Program-made: the position numbers and the translations under genes
Source: Candidatus Kerfeldbacteria bacterium
GTDB taxonomy: Bacteria; Patescibacteriota; Patescibacteriia; SBBC01; CAIJZX01
Length of the DNA: 7,927 nucleotides
Direction of reading: 5' to 3'
NCBI GenBank assembly: GCA_016217865.1
Contig: JACRFO010000094.1
Span: forward strand, 1-7,927
Notes under the pieces: model-generated
Told to the model about the DNA's origin: nothing
What the model saw: only the letters and a program-made list of their open reading frames with translations
Databases searched by the model: none
Shown here: positions 5,255 through 7,927 of the stretch, in pieces
Layout: every line of letters starts with the position of its first letter
Position numbering within the stretch: the first letter of the stretch is position 1

Positions 5255-5275
5255 TTCGAAAAAAACCTGAACTAG
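5251..5275. terminator. First of two tandem hairpins
   Basis: CTAGTTC (5251-5257) pairs perfectly with GAACTAG (5269-5275) around an A-rich 11-nt loop, and it includes the stop codon of the 95-residue gene. On the minus strand the loop supplies a run of seven T after the second hairpin, so it may serve as the T-tract of the Nudix operon terminator. Confidence 0.5.
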
Positions 5276-5278
5276 GCG

Positions 5279-5309
5279 CAAGCGCTCCGTAAAAGTATCG
5301 GGGCGCTTG
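5279..5309. terminator. Second tandem hairpin, bidirectional terminator
   Basis: CAAGCGCTCCG (5279-5289) pairs with CGGGGCGCTTG (5299-5309) over 11 bp with one wobble, around a 9-nt loop. TTCTTTGTCTACTTT follows on the plus strand. It lies between the converging ends of the 95-residue gene and the Nudix gene (stop at 5318) and can end both transcripts. Confidence 0.8.
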
Positions 5310-5317
5310 TTCTTTGT

Positions 5318-5818
5318 CTACTTTGACCTCAATAAATCGGGCTGTCGCACCAACGCTAGAACGGCGACGACCATGCGTGGATCGTGTATCTCGCCGCGGC
5401 GGGCCAGGTGTTCAAGTTGTTTCAAGCTCACTCGTTTCACCTGTCCGATCTTTTCCGATTCCCAATGCTTGGCGGCAACCTTACGCAAATCAAATCCGAG
5501 AAAGAATGTTACCTGCGTGTCAGGAAAATCAGTCTTCACGACGGTCAATTTCTTCATTCGGCCCGGTCGAAGACCGAGTTCTTCCTCGCACTCGCGACGT
5601 GCGCCCTGGACCGGCGTTTCGCCCGGTTCGACAATTCCGCCCGGAAATCCCCAAATCCACCGGCCCGTCGAGCCCTTCTGTTCATGCATGACCAGTATTT
5701 TACCGTCAGCGGTGACCGGCAGAACATTGGCGGCTGGCCGAACTTTAAAATCCCAGCGCGGAAATGGCTTTTTTTGCACCAGCAAATGCACGTGCGAATC
5801 GCGGTAGACTGTTTTCAT
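5318..5818 (-). CDS. Nudix hydrolase (ADP-ribose pyrophosphatase-like)
   Basis: A 166-residue Nudix enzyme predicted to hydrolyse a nucleoside diphosphate linked to another group, with ADP-ribose or similar as a likely substrate. The complete Nudix box spans residues 61-83: G, IVEPG, E67, seven residues, then RECEEELGL with the metal-binding glutamates E76-E80. Upstream are the beta-strand elements VRPAANVLPV and GKILVMHEQ, and WIWGFPGG leads into the box. These resemble the ADP-ribose pyrophosphatase branch more than MutT, but substrate calls in this family are unreliable. The ATG at 5818 overlaps the previous stop (ATGA), with ATAGGT about 9 nt upstream. It is the third gene of a leftward operon whose first two products are membrane proteins. 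Confidence 0.93.
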   Translation of the reverse strand: MKTVYRDSHVHLLVQKKPFPRWDFKVRPAANVLPVTADGKILVMHEQKGSTGRWIWGFPGGIVEPGETPVQGARRECEEELGLRPGRMKKLTVVKTDFPDTQVTFFLGFDLRKVAAKHWESEKIGQVKRVSLKQLEHLARRGEIHDPRMVVAVLALVRQPDLLRSK

Positions 5819-6066
5819 TTTTGTTTACCTATCCACCACCGCTTCAGCGGCGGCAAGCTCAAGGTCGATAGGACCCAGCCGATCATCGGGACGAACGCGG
5901 TTGACCAAGGCTTCGTCGCGCCAACCAACTGCAACGTAATGCCGGCGAACAGGTAGGTCATTCCCGCGATCACAACAAGGCGAAGCTTGCTACGCTCCCA
6001 GGCCTTGTCCTGCTCAACCTTTCGATTGCGTTCCTGGATTGAAGCGATGTCTTGTTTAATATTCAT
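5815..6066 (-). CDS. Small two-helix membrane protein, CPR-type (83 aa)
   Basis: An 83-residue protein with a charged N-terminal helix (MNIKQDIASIQERNRKVEQD, then KAWERSK). Two membrane helices follow, at about 29-48 and 56-71, and a basic, Trp-rich end (LKRWWIGKQK). From memory, proteins with the same layout, a DKAWE motif followed by a helix, a Lys-Pro turn and an FVP-V-STLSLP-like second helix, are common in Patescibacteria and have no known function. That is recollection, not a search result. The gene starts 6 nt after the previous stop and overlaps the Nudix ATG (ATGA). No Shine-Dalgarno is present. TGTAAT at 6072-6077 lies 5 nt before the ATG, so a leaderless internal transcript is possible. 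Confidence 0.8.
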   Translation of the reverse strand: MNIKQDIASIQERNRKVEQDKAWERSKLRLVVIAGMTYLFAGITLQLVGATKPWSTAFVPMIGWVLSTLSLPPLKRWWIGKQK

Positions 6067-6071
6067 TGAGC

Positions 6072-6077
6072 ATTACA
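6072..6077 (-). promoter_or_regulatory. Possible internal -10 for the 83-residue gene
   Basis: TGTAAT (minus strand) matches TATAAT at five of six positions and lies 5 nt before the ATG at 6066, overlapping the upstream stop codon. No -35 is obvious. It would give a leaderless mRNA and could explain the missing Shine-Dalgarno. Confidence 0.25.
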
Positions 6078-6465
6078 CACATTGAAGGCCAGACGGTGCG
6101 TCACACGGACTGTAAGGAAAGCGGTAGACAAAAAATAACACAGCTATTATTCCAAAAATAAGCGAAGCTAACATGATCACGTTAAAGTAGAGAGCGCCCC
6201 GTCTTTTTTTCCAAAGGGATATTAACGCAGCAAAACCTGAGAACAAGGCAGTGCCTCCAGCTAATATAACCCAGAATTCTCCCTGTAGATTAGACACATA
6301 TTGCGAGTGCCGTTCGCTGATAGTATTTGGTGCAGTGTGAATAAATGCAAAAAGAGTTGTGACATAGATTACGGTCAGAGCCAATCCGATGGCGGTTGTT
6401 TGTAAAATAAGACCGAGCCAACGGCTATTCGAGAGCAGTTTACTGTGCAGCTTTTTGTGATTCAT
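6073..6465 (-). CDS. Three-helix membrane protein, function unknown (130 aa)
   Basis: A 130-residue membrane protein that I do not recognise. Helices are predicted at about residues 16-42, 63-85 and 91-114. The N-terminus (MNHKKLHSKLLSNSR) and the loop KKRR at 86-89 are basic and should be cytoplasmic. That places the first loop (43-62) and the C-terminal tail outside. The tail carries two cysteines eight residues apart (C121 and C129, SPCDAPSGLQCV) that could form a disulfide. Sampled lines are 42-43% GC, well under dnaK next door. The ATG at 6465 lies 6 nt after an extended -10 and has no Shine-Dalgarno, so the transcript is probably leaderless. It heads the operon with the 83-residue protein and the Nudix gene. 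Confidence 0.78.
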   Translation of the reverse strand: MNHKKLHSKLLSNSRWLGLILQTTAIGLALTVIYVTTLFAFIHTAPNTISERHSQYVSNLQGEFWVILAGGTALFSGFAALISLWKKRRGALYFNVIMLASLIFGIIAVLFFVYRFPYSPCDAPSGLQCV

Positions 6466-6471
6466 AGGTAC

Positions 6472-6480
6472 ATAATATCA
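6472..6480 (-). promoter_or_regulatory. Extended -10 for the membrane protein-Nudix operon
   Basis: On the minus strand TGATATTAT combines TG with a -10 (TATTAT) matching at five of six positions. Only 6 nt separate it from the ATG at 6465, so transcription should start at or beside the start codon. No good -35 is present. It sits about 22 nt beyond the dnaK terminator. Confidence 0.55.
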
Positions 6481-6502
6481 CGCCTAATTCAATAATACTT
6501 AG

Positions 6503-6530
6503 AAGGCCCCGCCTGTTACAGCGGGGCCTT
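6503..6530 (-). terminator. dnaK intrinsic terminator
   Basis: AAGGCCCCGC and GCGGGGCCTT form a perfect 10-bp stem around an 8-nt loop, starting 6 nt after the dnaK stop. It is followed on the minus strand by CTAAGTATTATT, a discontinuous T-rich tract. The stem is GC-rich and symmetrical, so it should be stable on either strand. Confidence 0.85.
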
Positions 6531-6536
6531 GGTTAC

Positions 6537-7927
<1,391 letters not shown>

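Noticed and set aside
5384..5956. A 190-codon plus-strand open frame
   Set aside because: It is antisense to the Nudix gene and the 83-residue gene. The Nudix box and ATGA overlap support the minus strand.

Overview
The window looks like chromosomal housekeeping DNA from a small-genome bacterium, most likely a member of Patescibacteria (CPR). This assignment is inferred from gene style: tight ATGA or TAATG gene overlaps, many very small proteins, MsrA/MsrB and a short dUTPase, an 83-residue two-helix protein of a kind I recall from CPR genomes, and starts that look leaderless. UGA is used as an ordinary stop in several genes, which argues against the UGA-recoded Gracilibacteria/Absconditabacteria lineages. 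GC is uneven: a hand-counted line inside dnaK is about 62%, while lines inside two membrane-protein genes are about 42-45%. There is no rRNA, tRNA, CRISPR array, transposase or phage gene.

Layout, left to right. (1) A leftward operon, 860 to below 1: a 62-residue two-helix protein, a HAD-IA phosphatase, and the first 17 codons of an exported or membrane protein. (2) A 95-bp divergent promoter region (861-955) with overlapping -35 boxes. (3) Two rightward genes: a secreted CAP/SCP-like protein (956-1483) and an orphan 77-residue protein (1575-1808), ending at a hairpin at 1826-1851. (4) A leftward operon, 4519 to 1862: 43-residue basic peptide, dUTPase, MazG-like pyrophosphohydrolase, MsrB, an unrecognised six-helix membrane protein, MsrA. 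(5) A GlsB/YeaQ/YmgE-type membrane gene (4588-4831, leftward) broken by one extra base in a G6 run. (6) An orphan rightward 95-residue protein (4967-5254) ending at tandem hairpins. (7) A leftward operon, 6465 to 5318: a three-helix membrane protein, the 83-residue protein, and a Nudix hydrolase. (8) The 3' three-quarters of dnaK (7927 to 6537) with a strong terminator.

The common theme is maintenance and damage repair: dUTP removal (Dut), non-canonical NTP or excess-nucleotide hydrolysis (MazG-like, Nudix), methionine sulfoxide repair (MsrA/MsrB), protein folding (DnaK) and a possible stress membrane protein. The least explained items are the membrane protein between msrB and msrA, the 43-residue peptide coupled to dut, and the G-tract frameshift in the GlsB-like gene.
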